The notes under the pieces were generated by a model. The model did not search any database and had not been told where the DNA came from. It was given only the letters and a program-made list of their open reading frames with translations. From the NCBI GenBank assembly GCA_963573385.1, contig CAUYLG010038244.1, positions 94,554-158,553 on the forward strand: 64,000 nt of DNA, written 5' to 3'. This stretch comes from Cacajao melanocephalus. Its lineage: Eukaryota > Chordata > Mammalia > Primates > Pitheciidae. This document shows positions 35,346 to 47,824 of this stretch, in pieces. How positions within the stretch are numbered: position 1 is the stretch's first letter; every line of letters begins with the position of its first letter. The position numbers and the translations under genes were made by a program.

Positions 35346-36654
35346 AATAAAATGCAATGCTAGCTCCTAAATGGCTTACTTAAAATGTAGTTTATATTTT
35401 CCGGTAGTATAGATGGCTCTGTCTACAGGTATTTCATTTTTATCTGTGGACATACCATAGAAGACATCTTCTGAGACACTCCCCTTGCCCTCCAAAAAAG
35501 TTAGGCTCGAGCTACTGGATTATATTTGCAAAAGTCACCATAAACTTCTCCCACCAACATCATTGCAAATTCTTGATTAAAAGAGACCACTTTAAAAAAA
35601 ATAGAATAAACATGTTATAGTTGATATTAAAAAGTATAATTGGTTGGTATTACACTTTTTATCTTGTTTGGTATTTCTTAGAATGTTAAATCTAATAAGA
35701 AAAAGAAATTTGACTGATAATTTGATATAAAACTTCTAACAGAAGGAGTTGATGTCTTAAAGTCTCACTAATAAATTCTAAACACAATAAATTGGATCTC
35801 CAAATCATACTTATTATTTTACCAAATTAGAAATATATGTAGCTTCTTTTAGTGGTTTCCAAAGAGCCTAATTCCTGACAGCACTGGATCTCCACTCTTT
35901 TGCTTCTTTGTTCGAGTCTAACATCCTGCACAACTATTGTTTTTTGAAACACACTTTAAAACGTGCTGACGTAGACGAAATATGTTGAGCTAATAACTGT
36001 TAACGTCTCCTTAAGCACCTCTGCTACTGATACTTGGACACCTTTCTTTTCCTGTGCTTTGTGCTAGAACTAAGGACTCACGGAGTTCTCTTGGAGAGCA
36101 CTGGATACAGGCTGAGGGATACCAGTGAGGGGAATATGGTAAACTCACCACCAGTCTGGTAGTTCTTCCATTTCTGGCTGCCCTCCCAATCTACCTGTTT
36201 CTAGTCACTTTCCAAGGTTCTTAAATAATTGCTCCATGCATTCTTGGCAGGTTTTATAATTGCATTAAGTTGGAGACAGAGAATGGAGTGCTTATTTCAT
36301 CTTACCCCAAATTAGAAGCTCTGGATATTTTACAGGAGGCTCATTGGCATACACCATGCATGAGTTTGGTGTTGGGACAAGTTAAGGAAGGATTTGAACC
36401 ATGAGAAAGTGTTTTGTTATTGTTTGTAGTGGTGGTGAGCAAGGCAGTGGATTTTTGCTGCTATCTTTTCCAGAGGCATTATGACAGCTACAGCAGCTGT
36501 TCTTAAAATAACTTCAAAACTTTAAAGCAAAATTTGAAATGCAAGTTGGCCAGACACTTGTGGTTTCTTTAGAAAATCAATGCAGCTTTAATATTTTCCC
36601 AGAGAAATAATCTGCTGGCCAACGTGAACTTTGCTTGAAGAACACATGATCTCA
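35346..36654. other. Unannotated stretch (~1.3 kb)
   Basis: Unique-looking AT-rich DNA; nothing recognised. Confidence 0.5.
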
Positions 36655-36870
36655 TGAGAGAGCAGGAATGGTGGTTGGGAACTGGCCTTGGCACCCAGTC
36701 TTGGCCTTGTTACTTAGTAACAGTCTGACCTTGGTCGAGCTACCGAGCTTCTCTAACCTCTAATCCTTCATGGGTAAAATGGAGACAAGGATCATAGTGC
36801 TTACAGGACAGGATTGCTGCATGATTCAATGACGTAATGCACATTCTGCTCTTTGTGTGGTGCTCATGGC
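36655..36870 (+). repeat. MIR SINE, near full length
   Basis: 'agtctgaccttggtcgagct', 'ccgagcttctctaacctcta', 'catgggtaaaatggagacaa' and 'gttcaatga'-like 3' sequence follow the MIR order from 5' to 3'. Confidence 0.9.
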
Positions 36871-38729
36871 TATTCTTACTATGATTGTTTTTCTGTCATA
36901 GGTAAAATGATTATGCCTATTTACCTCCTCAAATTACTTTAAATCTGTTGAAATATATGGCATGTAATCATTCTTCTCTCAATATTTGAGTTCATATTAA
37001 ACATCAATTAAGGTTCTTTCTTGAGACCCAAGAGCGATACACTTTGAACTATGATATCTCCAGCAGTCAAAGCATTTGAATACATATTGGATTATAACAG
37101 TGAGTTACTCCCAATACTTACCAAAGAAAAGCAATGAGGTGCCCATGCTGAACTCACGGTAAGTATATTAACCAGTTTTCTGGATGTTTTATTCAAGAGC
37201 CACTCTTCAAAAAATGCTATGCTAGTGAGTGCTCTAGAAAAAGAACACTTTTCATTTGGCTGCTGTCACCCCTGTTGATTGCAACTCCTGTTTGCAACTG
37301 TCTCACTTTTTTTCTCCTTTATCCTTCATTTTTGCTTAAAAAAAATTTACCATGTGTTACTAAAATGAATAGCAATCTGGTCACTTCCGAGAAAGTTTTG
37401 TAAATATGCTTATTCAGGAAAATGCTGCTTAGTTGTAACTGCATATTATTCAAAGGTCTCCTTCAACATTTTATACCTTTGTATTTGGAAACCTGTATTT
37501 GAAAGACAGAATAATTTTATTTTATGGAAATGCAAATCAGAAAGCTTCTTGGAGGTAAGAATTATGTATTTTTCTTTCTTTATTTCCTTTCACTACACCT
37601 ATTGCATAAAATGGGTACTGAATAATTGTCAGCTTAGTTAATTTAAATTTGAATGTGTTTGAATAATTAGTGTGGGCATAACACTTTATACAGAATATTT
37701 TACTGAAAAGATATTAATAACTAGCCCCTAGTGATGAAGAAGATGTTGGCATAGGATTATCTGACTGGTGAGAAGACAGATGTACACTAGGTTACATTAT
37801 GGTTTACACTTATTTTCTTTCTACATGAGTAGAATCCTGTCTACAAGGCCTCCTGTAACATCAGAATTTTAATTAAAATTTTAATTGCCCTTTCGAAAAA
37901 CTCTGCATTGAATGACTAAAACAAAATTTAAAAAAACAGCTTCATTTTAACTTTTGTCTTGTGCTGTCACTGGAGAGTTTGTTGAAAGGAAGGATCACAG
38001 AAAAAGTACTGATGAAGGAAGCAAAACACTTAAACTTGGATGTACTTGGAGAGACTGACGTGGAAGGGTTAGGGTTGCTGCTGTGTTTCTCTGCTCAAGG
38101 ACCCCCTATAAAACATTGTATTCCCAGGGCATAATGGACCAGGAGTTGCTGTAAACAAACGTGCTTTAAAAGCCACCCAAGTAGAAGAGCATTCTGGAGA
38201 GACAAGCCTGAGTTACTACAAGAATGAGAGCTCTTAACAGGAACATAGTTAACCTCATCTAAGATCTTACAATACAGTTGAAGCTAGAGCAGCTCATGTT
38301 TGTTAGAAGGATATGTGGAAAGTTTTAAAGTTACACAGGGATAAGAGATTGGACCATGTTCACGAAAAGTGTGGATTTCAATTTCAGAAAGGTTAGATGT
38401 GATTTTCCACACTGAAATTATCCAGTAAAGAAAAGGAAAGATTGGTGTTGTTTACTAACAAAGAATTAGAGAAAAGAATATCGGTAGCCCCAGGGAACTT
38501 GAAAATACCGAGAGACTGCAAAGAAGGAAGGAAAATGGAAGCCATAGGTTGTATACGTATTCCTAGAATCACCTCCAGGTTGCATATATATGGATCTCAC
38601 ATTAAAAAGCACATCACAGAGAACTAAATTATGAGACAGATTACTTTTCAGGTCACAGACTGACCACTGGGTGGCGTACACATGGGACATATTCAAAGAG
38701 CATTGAAAAGGCTTTAAAAATGGAACTGA
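36871..38729. other. Unannotated stretch (~1.9 kb)
   Basis: One of the longest recognisably repeat-free intervals in the window. AT-rich, with no gene signature. The short palindrome near 37866 consists of A/T only and is not informative. Confidence 0.5.
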
Positions 38730-38903
38730 TACAACCACAAAAAAGGCTGACTGGGAATTGTGGTCTGAACCCAGCAGGGTTGATTCCCTGATAAAACAGA
38801 AATATCAAGATTCACCATAAGATTTAATCAAGACACAAAGTCTAAAATTCCTGGACATAAGAACCAGGAAAATTATAACCTGCATGGGAAAAGATAATCA
38901 ACA
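38730..38903 (+). repeat. Old L1 (L1M), segment left of the LTR
   Basis: 'caagacacaaagtctaaaat', 'ataagaaccaggaaaattat' and 'gggaaaagataatcaacaga' are L1M sequence at the start of ORF1. They continue after the solo LTR at 39431. Confidence 0.8.
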
Positions 38904-38908
38904 GATGT

Positions 38909-39425
38909 TGTGATGATTAATTTTATGTGTCAATTTGACGGGGCTAAGGGATGCCTAGATAGCTTGTAAAACATTGTATCTGAGTGTATCTGTAAGGATG
39001 TTTCTGGAAAAGATTAGCATTCAAATTAGTTCAAATTAGTAGACTGAGTAGACATTCACCTTCACCAATGTGGGTGGACATCATACAATCTGTTTGTTGA
39101 AGGCCTGAAAAGAACAAAAGGGCAGAGGAAGGGAAAATTCATTCTCTCTTCTTGAGCTGGGACATTAATCTTCTCTTGCCCTTGGCCATGGGTGCTCCTG
39201 GTTCTCTGGCCTTTGAACTCATACTAGAACTTAGACATTGACTCTCCTGGTTCTCAGACCTTCAGGTTTGAACTAGAACTGTACTGCCAGATTTCCCATG
39301 ATGTCGGATCATGAGAATTCTCTGCCTCCATAACCACATGAGCCAATTCCTTGTAATAAACCACTTTCTGTATATCTATCTATATCCTATTGGTTCTGTT
39401 TCTGTGAAGAACCCTGATGAATACA
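38909..39425 (+). mobile_element. Solo LTR with perfect 5-bp TSD, inserted in an L1
   Basis: A 517-bp element beginning TG and ending CA, flanked by 'gatgt' at 38904-38908 and 39426-39430. Internal landmarks are 'gtgtcaatttgacggggcta', 'tgtttctggaaaagattagc', 'gagctgggacattaatcttc' and 'attggttctgtttctgtgaa'. The termini, the 5-bp duplication and the lack of internal retroviral sequence mark a solo LTR. I recognise the consensus as a common mammalian one but am unsure of its family name. It splits the L1 at 38730-41255 cleanly. Confidence 0.8.
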
Positions 39426-39430
39426 GATGT

Positions 39431-41255
39431 CAACACAAAAATGACAAAGATGCTAGAATTACATGACAAAGATTTTAAGCAATTATTATTAAAAATTCCA
39501 ACAAGTAAGAGTTAACACTTGAACCAACTAGAAAGATTTAAAGTGTCAGCAAAAAATAGAAGATATAAAAAAGAATCAAATGAAAATCTGAGCACCAAAA
39601 GATAGAATAACTAAAACAAAAAACTAACTGGATAGGCTCAACGTTAGAATGACTGAAGAAAAGAATCAGTGAACTTTGCAAATGAATCAATACAAATTAT
39701 CCAATCTGAGAAAAAGAGAAAAGACTGACAACCTTTTGTTATTGTTCAGGTTCCTAAGACTATGAAAAACAGAGTCTTAGGAAACTGAACAATAACAAAA
39801 GGTCTTACATCATGTCATGGAATTTCAGAAAGAGAAGACAAAGAGATATTTCGAGAAATAATGGTTGAAATGTTTCCAATTGTGGCAAAAGTCACAAACT
39901 TACATATTTAAGAAATGTAGAAAACTCCAAACAGGATAAACTCCAAGAAATCCATGTCCTGAAACATTATCAAACTACTGAAAACTAAAGACAATGAAAA
40001 ATTCTTGAAAGCAGCCAGAGAAAATGGCACATTATTTATAGGGGGACCATAATTCAAATGACTGATGATTTCTCACAAGAAACCATGGGAGACAGAAGGT
40101 AGTAAAATATCATCTTCAAAGTCCTGGGGTGGGGGGAACCTGTTCACTCAGGATTCTATATTTTGTGAAAATATTCATAAGGAATTATGGTGAAATGAAG
40201 ACATTCTCAAATGCAGAAAAGACTTAAAAAGCAGTTGTCAACAGACCTGCTCTAAAAGAATTCTAAAGGAAAGCTTTCCGACTGGAGGAAATTGATACTA
40301 GAAGAAAACTGGAAAGATCAGGAATGAAGGAAAAGCAATAGACTGTAAATATTTGGGTAATTAGAGTAGACTGTTCTTCTCTTGAATTCTTTAAAGTATG
40401 TTTAACAGTTGAAAGAAAAATTTATAACATGGCCTAATGGAGTTTTCAATGTACACATATCTAGTATATAAGACAACTATGAAGAGGATTGGATTTAAAA
40501 AGACCTATATGAAGATTTCTTCATATGATTTGAAGATATAGAACACTGTTTCTAAGTGCACTATGAAAAGTTAAGTGTGTATGTATTATAATCCCTAGAG
40601 CAACCACTAAAAAAACTACACAGAGATATAGTCAAAAACGCAATAGATAAATTAAAATTGAATTTTAAAAATGTTTGAATAACCCAGAAAAAGCAGGAGG
40701 GATGAAACAGAAGAATGAAAAACAGGGGAAGCAAACAGAAAACAAATAATAAAAGTATGGACATTAAATGTAATTGGTCTAAATACATTAATTAAAAGAT
40801 ATAAATTGTTACAATGAATTAAAAACACATGACCCAACTACATTCTGTCTGTGAGAAACTCACTTCAAACATAATTACACAGGTGGAATCAAATGGAAAA
40901 AAATAAACCAGTTGAATGCTAATCAAAAAAGGGAATAACTGTTTAAGTAAACTTCAGATCAAAGAAAATTACCAGGGCTAAAAAGGGATACTACTTAATC
41001 ATAAAAAGTCAATTCACCAAGCATCCATAAAAATATTAAATATATAATTAACAAACAACAGAGCTTCAAAATACATAAAGCAAAAACTTACAGAACTAAA
41101 GGCAAAAATAGACAAATTCACAATTACAGTGGGAGGTCTCTTTAAGTAATCAATAAACTATTAGACAGAAGGTAAGCATGAATGCAGAAAAATCTAACAA
41201 TACGATCATCCAACTGAACTAAAGTGACATTATAGAACACTTTCCTAGCTGATAT
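39431..41255 (+). repeat. Old L1 (L1M), ORF1 to ORF2 endonuclease region
   Basis: It continues the L1 interrupted by the LTR. ORF1 text includes 'ttatccaatctgagaaaaag', 'aaatccatgtcctgaaacat', 'gcagccagagaaaatggcac', 'tgactgatgatttctcacaa' and 'cagacctgctctaaaagaat'. From about 40790 the sequence resembles the ORF2 endonuclease region ('acaacagagcttcaaaatac', 'ggcaaaaatagacaaattca'). No reading frame is intact. An inverted duplication sits at 39731-39803. The element is cut at its 3' side near the start of the L2. Confidence 0.85.
39731..39803. repeat. Near-perfect inverted duplication (31-bp arms, 11-nt loop)
   Basis: 39731-39761 is the reverse complement of 39773-39803 with one mismatch; the loop is 'atgaaaaacag'. 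The right arm resembles normal L1 ORF1 sequence ('gaacaataacaaaaggtct'). The left arm is extra. At the one mismatch the left arm carries the base pair I expect in ancestral L1, so the right arm changed later. Confidence 0.95.
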
Positions 41256-41264
41256 CATTTCATT

Positions 41265-41947
41265 TTTTTCCTTTCCTTTGCGGAAAAACTCCTCAAAACA
41301 ATTATCTAAGTTTATTCTCCCCCATTCTCTCTTTGAACCACTCTAGGCAAGATTTTGCCTCCTTCACTGCACTGAAACTGTCCTGGTCAAGTTCACTGAT
41401 GACCTCCATGTTGCTAAATCCAGTGGTCCAATATTGGTCCTCATCTTTTTTGAACTATCAGCGGCATGTGACACAGTTAATTACTTCCTCCTCTTCAAAA
41501 CATTTTTTCCACTTGGCTTTCAAGTGAATGTCACTACACTTCTTCCTCCTATTCAGTGGCTACTCATTCTTAGAAACTGGATTTCTCTCTATCAACCCAG
41601 CCTCTAAACTCTGGGTACCTCAAGTCTTAATCTAGTTCTTAGATCTCTTCTATCCACACTTACTCCCTTGGTGATCGCATCCAGGTTCATAGCTTCAAAT
41701 GTTATCTATGCACTGATGACTCCCACATTTGTGTCTACAGGTAGAACCTTGCCCTCTCACCTCTCTTCCCTCTCACTTATTCCATCCTGAAAACACTGCC
41801 TTGCTCGTGCCTCTCTCAAAATGCCAACCATATTCCTGACTCAGGACCTCCCACCATCTGGGATACTCCTCCAGATAGCCACATGACTCACTCCCTTGCT
41901 TCCTTCAAGTCTTATCTCAAAAGTACCTTTCAGGAATATCCTCTCTG
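41265..41947 (+). repeat. L2 LINE with reverse-transcriptase remnant, first part
   Basis: This is L2 coding sequence. From 41390 one frame stays readable for about 70 codons and includes FELSAACDTVNY (around 41449-41484). This corresponds to the reverse-transcriptase motif A region, usually DLSAAFDTVDH in L2. The first catalytic Asp is Glu here and the Phe is Cys. A stop follows near 41606. L2 reverse transcriptase copied L2 RNA by target-primed reverse transcription; this copy is dead. The element is interrupted by a MIR at 41948 and resumes at 42119. Confidence 0.88.
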
Positions 41948-42118
41948 GCAGTACAGTACAGCAGTTAAGAGTCCAGTCAGACAGCCTAGGTTTTAATCCT
42001 GACTTTGCCACTTCCGGGTGGTGTTACCTTAAATAAATTACCTTGTCTATCTAGGCTCCAATTTTCTTATCTTTGAAATGGGAATAATTATAGTACCAAC
42101 CAAATAAGGTTGTTGAAT
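41948..42118 (+). repeat. MIR SINE nested in the L2
   Basis: 'acagcagttaagagtccagt', 'actttgccacttccgggtgg' and 'tcttatctttgaaatgggaa' cover MIR from near its 5' end. It sits between two L2 segments that are neighbours in the L2 consensus. Confidence 0.92.
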
Positions 42119-42275
42119 TTTTTTTCTTGGTGATCTCCCCCAACTAGACTGTAAGTTCTAAAAAAACAAAAACTTTTGCCTTTTCTTTTTTTTTTCTGCT
42201 CAAACATTGCCTGACACATATTAGGCCCCCACTCCAATCAATATTTGCCAAACAAATAGACAAATGAAGGTGTAA
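42119..42275 (+). repeat. L2 LINE, second part (3' UTR)
   Basis: 'cccccaactagactgtaagt', 'attgcctgacacatattagg' and 'caatatttgccaaacaaata' are the L2 3' UTR and terminus. Confidence 0.85.
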
Positions 42276-42316
42276 GTGAACAAAGAGAGGGATATGAAGA
42301 AAATATTCTTTATTGA

Positions 42317-42345
42317 TTTTGATCAATATTCCTTATTGATCAAAA
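42317..42345. repeat. Short hairpin, 12-bp arms
   Basis: 'ttttgatcaata' and 'tattgatcaaaa' are exact reverse complements separated by 'ttcct'. AT-rich and possibly a chance occurrence. Confidence 0.8.
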
Positions 42346-42394
42346 GATGAACACAGAATTTCAAGATGCATTGAATGAATGAATGAAAGAAAAC

Positions 42395-42515
42395 GGTAAA
42401 AAAATTACAACGTAAACACCATGAGTGTAAGGACCTTGTTTGTATCCCCTGATTCGAGGTCACAGTAGGTGCTCAACATTTACTTGTTGTATAGCTGAAT
42501 GAATGAATGAATGCC
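42395..42515 (+). repeat. L2 LINE 3' end with (TGAA)n
   Basis: 'gagtgtaaggaccttgtttg', 'cagtaggtgctcaacattta' and the terminal 'gaatgaatgaatgaatg' tandem are the L2 terminus. Confidence 0.85.
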
Positions 42516-43044
42516 CTGTTTAGTCTCCTGGTGCTTAATCTGCAAGAGTGAGACTCTTAACAGGAAGAAACCTGAGCATGTCCCAGAGAATCCTGTTTAC
42601 CCACTGGTAGGCCCAGTGCTGAAATACACACAGGAAATGGAGGTAGAATGCTGGATGTTTTACAGCAAAGGCCATTCTGAATATTTCATCAACTGAATAA
42701 TACACTAAAAGATCAATACATATGGTCAGTTTTTAGTCTATGCTCCCACTTTTGTTTCCCAACTTGGGGTTTCCACAACACACGCACACACACACACAAA
42801 TCACAACCAATAGGTAAATACCAGAAGGAAAGTAGGGTAAGGCTATGGGATTGTTCTGTGATACAAGAGGGGCCCAGGGCAGCTGTGGCACATGGACAGA
42901 CAACACATGTAGGCTTCTGTGGGGCTGCTCTGTGGGATGACGGCCATGATCATTATACTTAGGCTAGGAGGGCTAAGAATAGTCCTCATGGGTTCGGGGT
43001 AAGAGACCACTGGAAGAGTAGTCTTTCCAAGAATATGATGATGG
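42516..43044. other. Unannotated stretch with a short (CA)n
   Basis: It contains CA units at about 42779-42798 and nothing else recognised. Confidence 0.5.
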
Positions 43045-43235
43045 CAAGGCATTTATGAAGTGTCAGGCATTACATTGAGCACTTTGCATGCATGCTCTCA
43101 TTTAATCCTCACTGGTCCCAGATGAGATAGGGATTACTCTTACCCCATTAAATGAATGAGAAAACAGGCTAAATAATTCATCTAGTGAGTGTTGGCAGCT
43201 GGAATTCTAAGTAAAAGCTCTTGACCACTTACTTT
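43045..43235 (-). repeat. MIR SINE
   Basis: Minus-strand MIR: 'gtgtcaggcattacattgag', 'ctctcatttaatcctcactg', 'ttaccccattaaatgaatga', 'aagctcttgaccac'. Confidence 0.92.
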
Positions 43236-44014
43236 CAAAGATAACAATTACCCTGGGAAGGATTTAGACTCACCTGGTCTTGACATTAGCAGGGGGTCTA
43301 GGAATCTTGGGGAAGACTCTGGAGGAGAGAGGATAAAAGTCAAACTCTATGGAAAGGCACTATGTAGGGAAGGCCAGACTGGGGTCTCTAGTAGACTGGA
43401 CAAGTACTGCCAGCACCCGAGGACAAATCTGAGAGTCTAGTTTCAGAGTGCTCCCTCGGCCTGGTCTGTGCTGTCATCCCTGAGGCTCAGTGAAGTCCTC
43501 TTGAACATGCCAGTCTGGCCTCATCTCTGCTCTGGGAAGCAGATACAACCTCATGCGTATGAGTTGGCCAGAATATTAAAGTGAGGAGGAGGGCCCCTTC
43601 TCTCACCCTGAAACCCATGTGGGGTTGAGTGAGGGTGAGGAGGGAGATGAAAGCAGAAGATAAAATGCCATAGGATGTAGTCAAGAGCTGCCCACTCCTA
43701 CCAGGGCTAGGTTCTGGGGACCATTTTACCAACAAAGGTGACATTCCCTACAGAAGGTCAATATTAGAAAATCATACAAAATGCTGGGTATGTGTACTGC
43801 ATTGTCATTAGGAGGTGCAGTCAAGATTCTGGAACTGGGGAAATGACCAAAGGTATAGGAAGTAAGCCACAGAAATGCAGGGACATCACCAGTGAGATTC
43901 CAGTATGGCTGCCAGATGGAATCCTCCTGATCTGAAGCTGCTCTGGACAGGTCACAAGCTCTGGCTGACCTTTGCTATCGGCCCCTTAATGGTGCCTCTA
44001 GGCTCCTTCTTTTT
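43236..44014. other. Unannotated stretch
   Basis: Mixed composition. An 85-codon frame on the minus strand (43487-43744) has no recognisable relatives. Confidence 0.5.
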
Positions 44015-44090
44015 TCCATAATAGGTGCATCAGAAGTACCCAGCACAAAGCAGGTGCTCAGGAAATATATGCTAAATGAAAGCATGAAAA
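44015..44090 (+). repeat. L2 LINE 3' end
   Basis: 'cccagcacaaagcaggtgct' and 'caggaaatatatgctaaatg' are the L2 terminus. Confidence 0.75.
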
Positions 44091-45950
44091 TAGATTCGGG
44101 CCGTAAATGCCAGTCAGTGAAATACTGATTTAAATTGACTTGCTTCCATTATTTAACTTAGGATTCATGCCTAGAGTCAAACTTTCCCCCCTTAAATGCA
44201 AAAAAAACTCAAACATATCCTAAAGGTGGAAAGATTAATAAAAGATATTTTGGAATGATCTGAAAGTGAAGAGCATATTTAACCTAATGCAACAAAAGTC
44301 TACTGCACATACACACACACAGCTTCAGGGATTTGGGGTAAGCAGGTAGAGTGAAACACTAGCAGCTAAATCCTTATGGAGGCAGATAAACTACTAAATA
44401 TAGAATTAAGTCTTCTTTCAGATCAGTTCTCCTATCCTGACAAAGGACTTTCATTGGAAAGCTTACCCTAGTAAGCTACTCATCAAGATATAAGCAGCAT
44501 CCATTGATATCTACAGTGCTATAAGACTTTGTCCTCAATAAACAAAAGAGGAGGTTTTCTCTTCCTTGAGGGCCCTTTAACCACCAAAACGAAGTCAAGG
44601 CAGATTCTGTGCTCCAGAGCCTGCTCTTGGGGAAAGGGGGATATAGAACTGCTTAGCCCAGAAAGCAGCAAGTGACACCATTTCCATATGACTGGCCTTC
44701 ATGAATGGTAGAGCTTGCATTGTCACCCAGCCTTCTCTTAGAGGGAGAGAGCGGGAGGGAGTAAAGGAGAAGTACAACTAAGCAGCCACCCAAAAAACAA
44801 AACCCTGGCAAGCTTGCTAAGCCTCACAGAGTGTGCTACCTTCCACTTTACTTATAAGCTCAGGAGCCAAGGTCAGTAATAAAAGCCCATAGTACTAAGC
44901 CACGGAGTGAAATCATGGTTTCCCTACTCCAATGACAAGAAGGAAAACAAACTGATCAGCTCTCCACACAGCCAAGCCCTTACCAATATGAATCACACAA
45001 TACTCCTGTGAAATCTTCCAATTCAAAGGATTTGCTACTTACAGCAGTATTCCCTTTAAAGTTATTGGTTTTTTATTGCATTTTATTGTTTTTATCTGTT
45101 AACCCTGGATTACAATTTTTTTTATCATTAAAAGATAAATTAGTCAGACAGGGCAATGATGCACTTGGTTTCCATGACAACACTTCACAAAAAAGTTCAA
45201 CCTGCTGCATCACCACAGAGCACTTTGAAAATCATTTCCTAGCAACCCCATGGGTATCCAGAGACACAAACCTTCATCTCAGCCTTTTACTCAGACCTAA
45301 GAGAATTACACACATGATGGCAGAGAAAACAGGTCACTCGGTTAGCACAAACATTTCAAGTTGGTATATTTCCCTAACGTGTGGAGCAAAATAATTCTCA
45401 GCTATGTCTGCAAGGAGATGATATATGTAGCTACGTGAACGTCTCAAACACATGGCATCTTCCCCCTCAGCTACGAGCTATGAAAGACATTAAACTAAAT
45501 TCCACTTTGATTAACTTGATTTAAAGACAAGTGATCACCTTTGAATAATTCACAAATATCTATGCACCAATCTAGAAAAGAGGAATTTTAAAAGCACCCT
45601 CTGCCAATCTGAAAGACAGTGTGGCCCTCTCCATTTCAGGCTTATCACAGTACAATGATATGCACCAATATATGGGGAAAATAAGAAGAATGTACAAAGT
45701 TTAAGAGACTTCATAACAAAGTTTACAATCTAAAAGCCAAGAAGCTTTTGCGTAAGTAAATGTGAAATACTGACAAATTTTTTTTTAATATGAGAAGTGG
45801 ATGTTTTTCTATGCTTGCAATATTTCTCAAAGTTCTCCAAAATAATCTTCTACAACTAACAAAATATACAATGTGATCACTGTAAAATAGTTGGTTATTG
45901 CGCAAGTTAGTCTCCAATTGCAAACCACTATGCCCATCCACATATCCACT
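44091..45950. other. Unannotated stretch (~1.9 kb)
   Basis: The 128-codon frame at 45008-45394 starts with a hydrophobic stretch but resembles no family. It contains the A/T-rich, low-complexity codons expected of a chance frame. No repeat was recognised. Confidence 0.5.
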
Positions 45951-46345
45951 GTCTGCCCTGCTCCATGTCTCAGGAGGCTGATCTGGGCAGCTTGCACAAA
46001 CCTCCCTTGTGGCTGGATTCATGTTGGATGTGGCCAATGGGAGGCACTGGCAGGGCACTGGAGGATGAGAGGAGAGGTCAGGTCACTTCCTCCCTACTCC
46101 TTCCCTGCTTCAGTGCCCTGTCCTGGCAAGAGCATATACCTTCATGAGTACCGTTTATGCCAGGGGCCCCTCAGCCAGCAGTCCCAGGGCCGGTAAGGGC
46201 TAAATACAGTCGCTAGTCTGGGCATCTCATTGTCCCTTGTCTTTCTTTATCACTGCTCACACCTCTGTAAGCAGAACCTACACGGAAGTCTCTTCATCAG
46301 AACCATCTTGGGTGAGCTGTTTCCCCTGGGACCCGGACTGATGCA
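45951..46345 (+). repeat. Interspersed repeat of uncertain family
   Basis: 'ggatgtggccaatgggaggc', 'gcatctcattgtcccttgtc' and the end 'tgggacccggactgatgcaa' match a mammalian interspersed repeat consensus I recall, but I cannot name it. Another part of the same consensus seems present at 61236-61420. Confidence 0.5.
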
Positions 46346-47237
46346 ACTTTGACAACTGCAATCAATTTTGAATTAACATGTAGCAAAACCTTTTGTCACA
46401 CGGCTTCCTTTTGACATTGTTACCATTATCATCATTCCTACTTTCTCTGATTATCATACAAAAGAAGATAGAAATGAAGGTGATTTGAAATTCCCTCCCT
46501 TTAAACCTAAATCCAGTTACTTCCACTGTAACCAGAAAAAAACAGCCTAAAAAGAAACAGAATTTTTCCTAAGAACTTTGTGCCAATCTAAAAAGCAAAA
46601 CTGTTTAATCCAAGTAAAAAGCAGGAAGAACTGAAAAGTAGAAAGGGGAAGTTCCCACAGACTTTCCCCTACTTCCTTTTCAGCTGGGTCTTTGTAGCCT
46701 GACTTTGTCCTGTTTGTGTCACTCCAGTTTCCACACTGTCCACTGTAACTGCCTTCGTATGAACAGGTAGAAAATGCATTCCAAAACAACTACATGTGAA
46801 TTTTGTTTCAGCCACCATTTGGAAATTAATTTAACCGCCATTTCTTCTAAATTACCAATACAAGTATCAAGAACCAACACACACTGTGTGACTCCATGCA
46901 CCCAAGTCAGAAACCTGACCCACATTTAATTCTAGTGCTTCCAGTGATTTGGGGTTAATGCTAAACTTCTGAACTAAATCTAAACTTTAGTTTCTGCACT
47001 TAAAGGAATGGTGAACAACTCTCTCAGTTCACTGAGAGGTCTGAACAACGTGGGTTCACTAGCGCCTCCTGTGGTGGCAAAAAAAAAAGGTGCTGCCTGA
47101 AGATTCTTGAGACCAAGTTACTTGCTTTCACTCCAGGTCCCATCAATTTCTTCTCCCAGTCTGGAGTCAGGCAGTGATTCTCATCTCTTGCCTTTGCATT
47201 GACACTGAATGTGCAACTTTTTAGAAATGCATGGGAT
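46346..47237. other. Unannotated stretch
   Basis: No repeat or gene was recognised. Confidence 0.5.
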
Positions 47238-47543
<306 letters not shown>

Positions 47544-47824
47544 ATGCACAGGCTGGGCAGACCCCATGAGATTGTGATTCCACAGCTCTGGCATAGAACT
47601 CCACAGGAGATTCTAGCATCCATCCCTGTAAAGCCAGTGTGGGGAGTGTTGTCTGTACTCTACCTTCCTTAGCTAAAAAGTTGCAGTGTAAATTAAACTG
47701 ACAAGGAACACCGATATAGTTTTTCTGAAGGTCCCTGGATCTAGTAGAGAACTGCAACCCAAGTTCATGTTGAGATTTCACCTATGGGATCTTATTTAAT
47801 TCTTAAAAACAACCTTGAATGAGC

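Noticed and set aside
37866..37885. AT-only palindrome around 'aattttaattaaaatt'
   Set aside because: Low complexity; frequent by chance in AT-rich DNA.
45008..45394. 128-codon frame with a hydrophobic N-terminal part
   Set aside because: No recognisable domain. A/T-rich DNA often yields such hydrophobic starts by chance, and there is no supporting gene structure.
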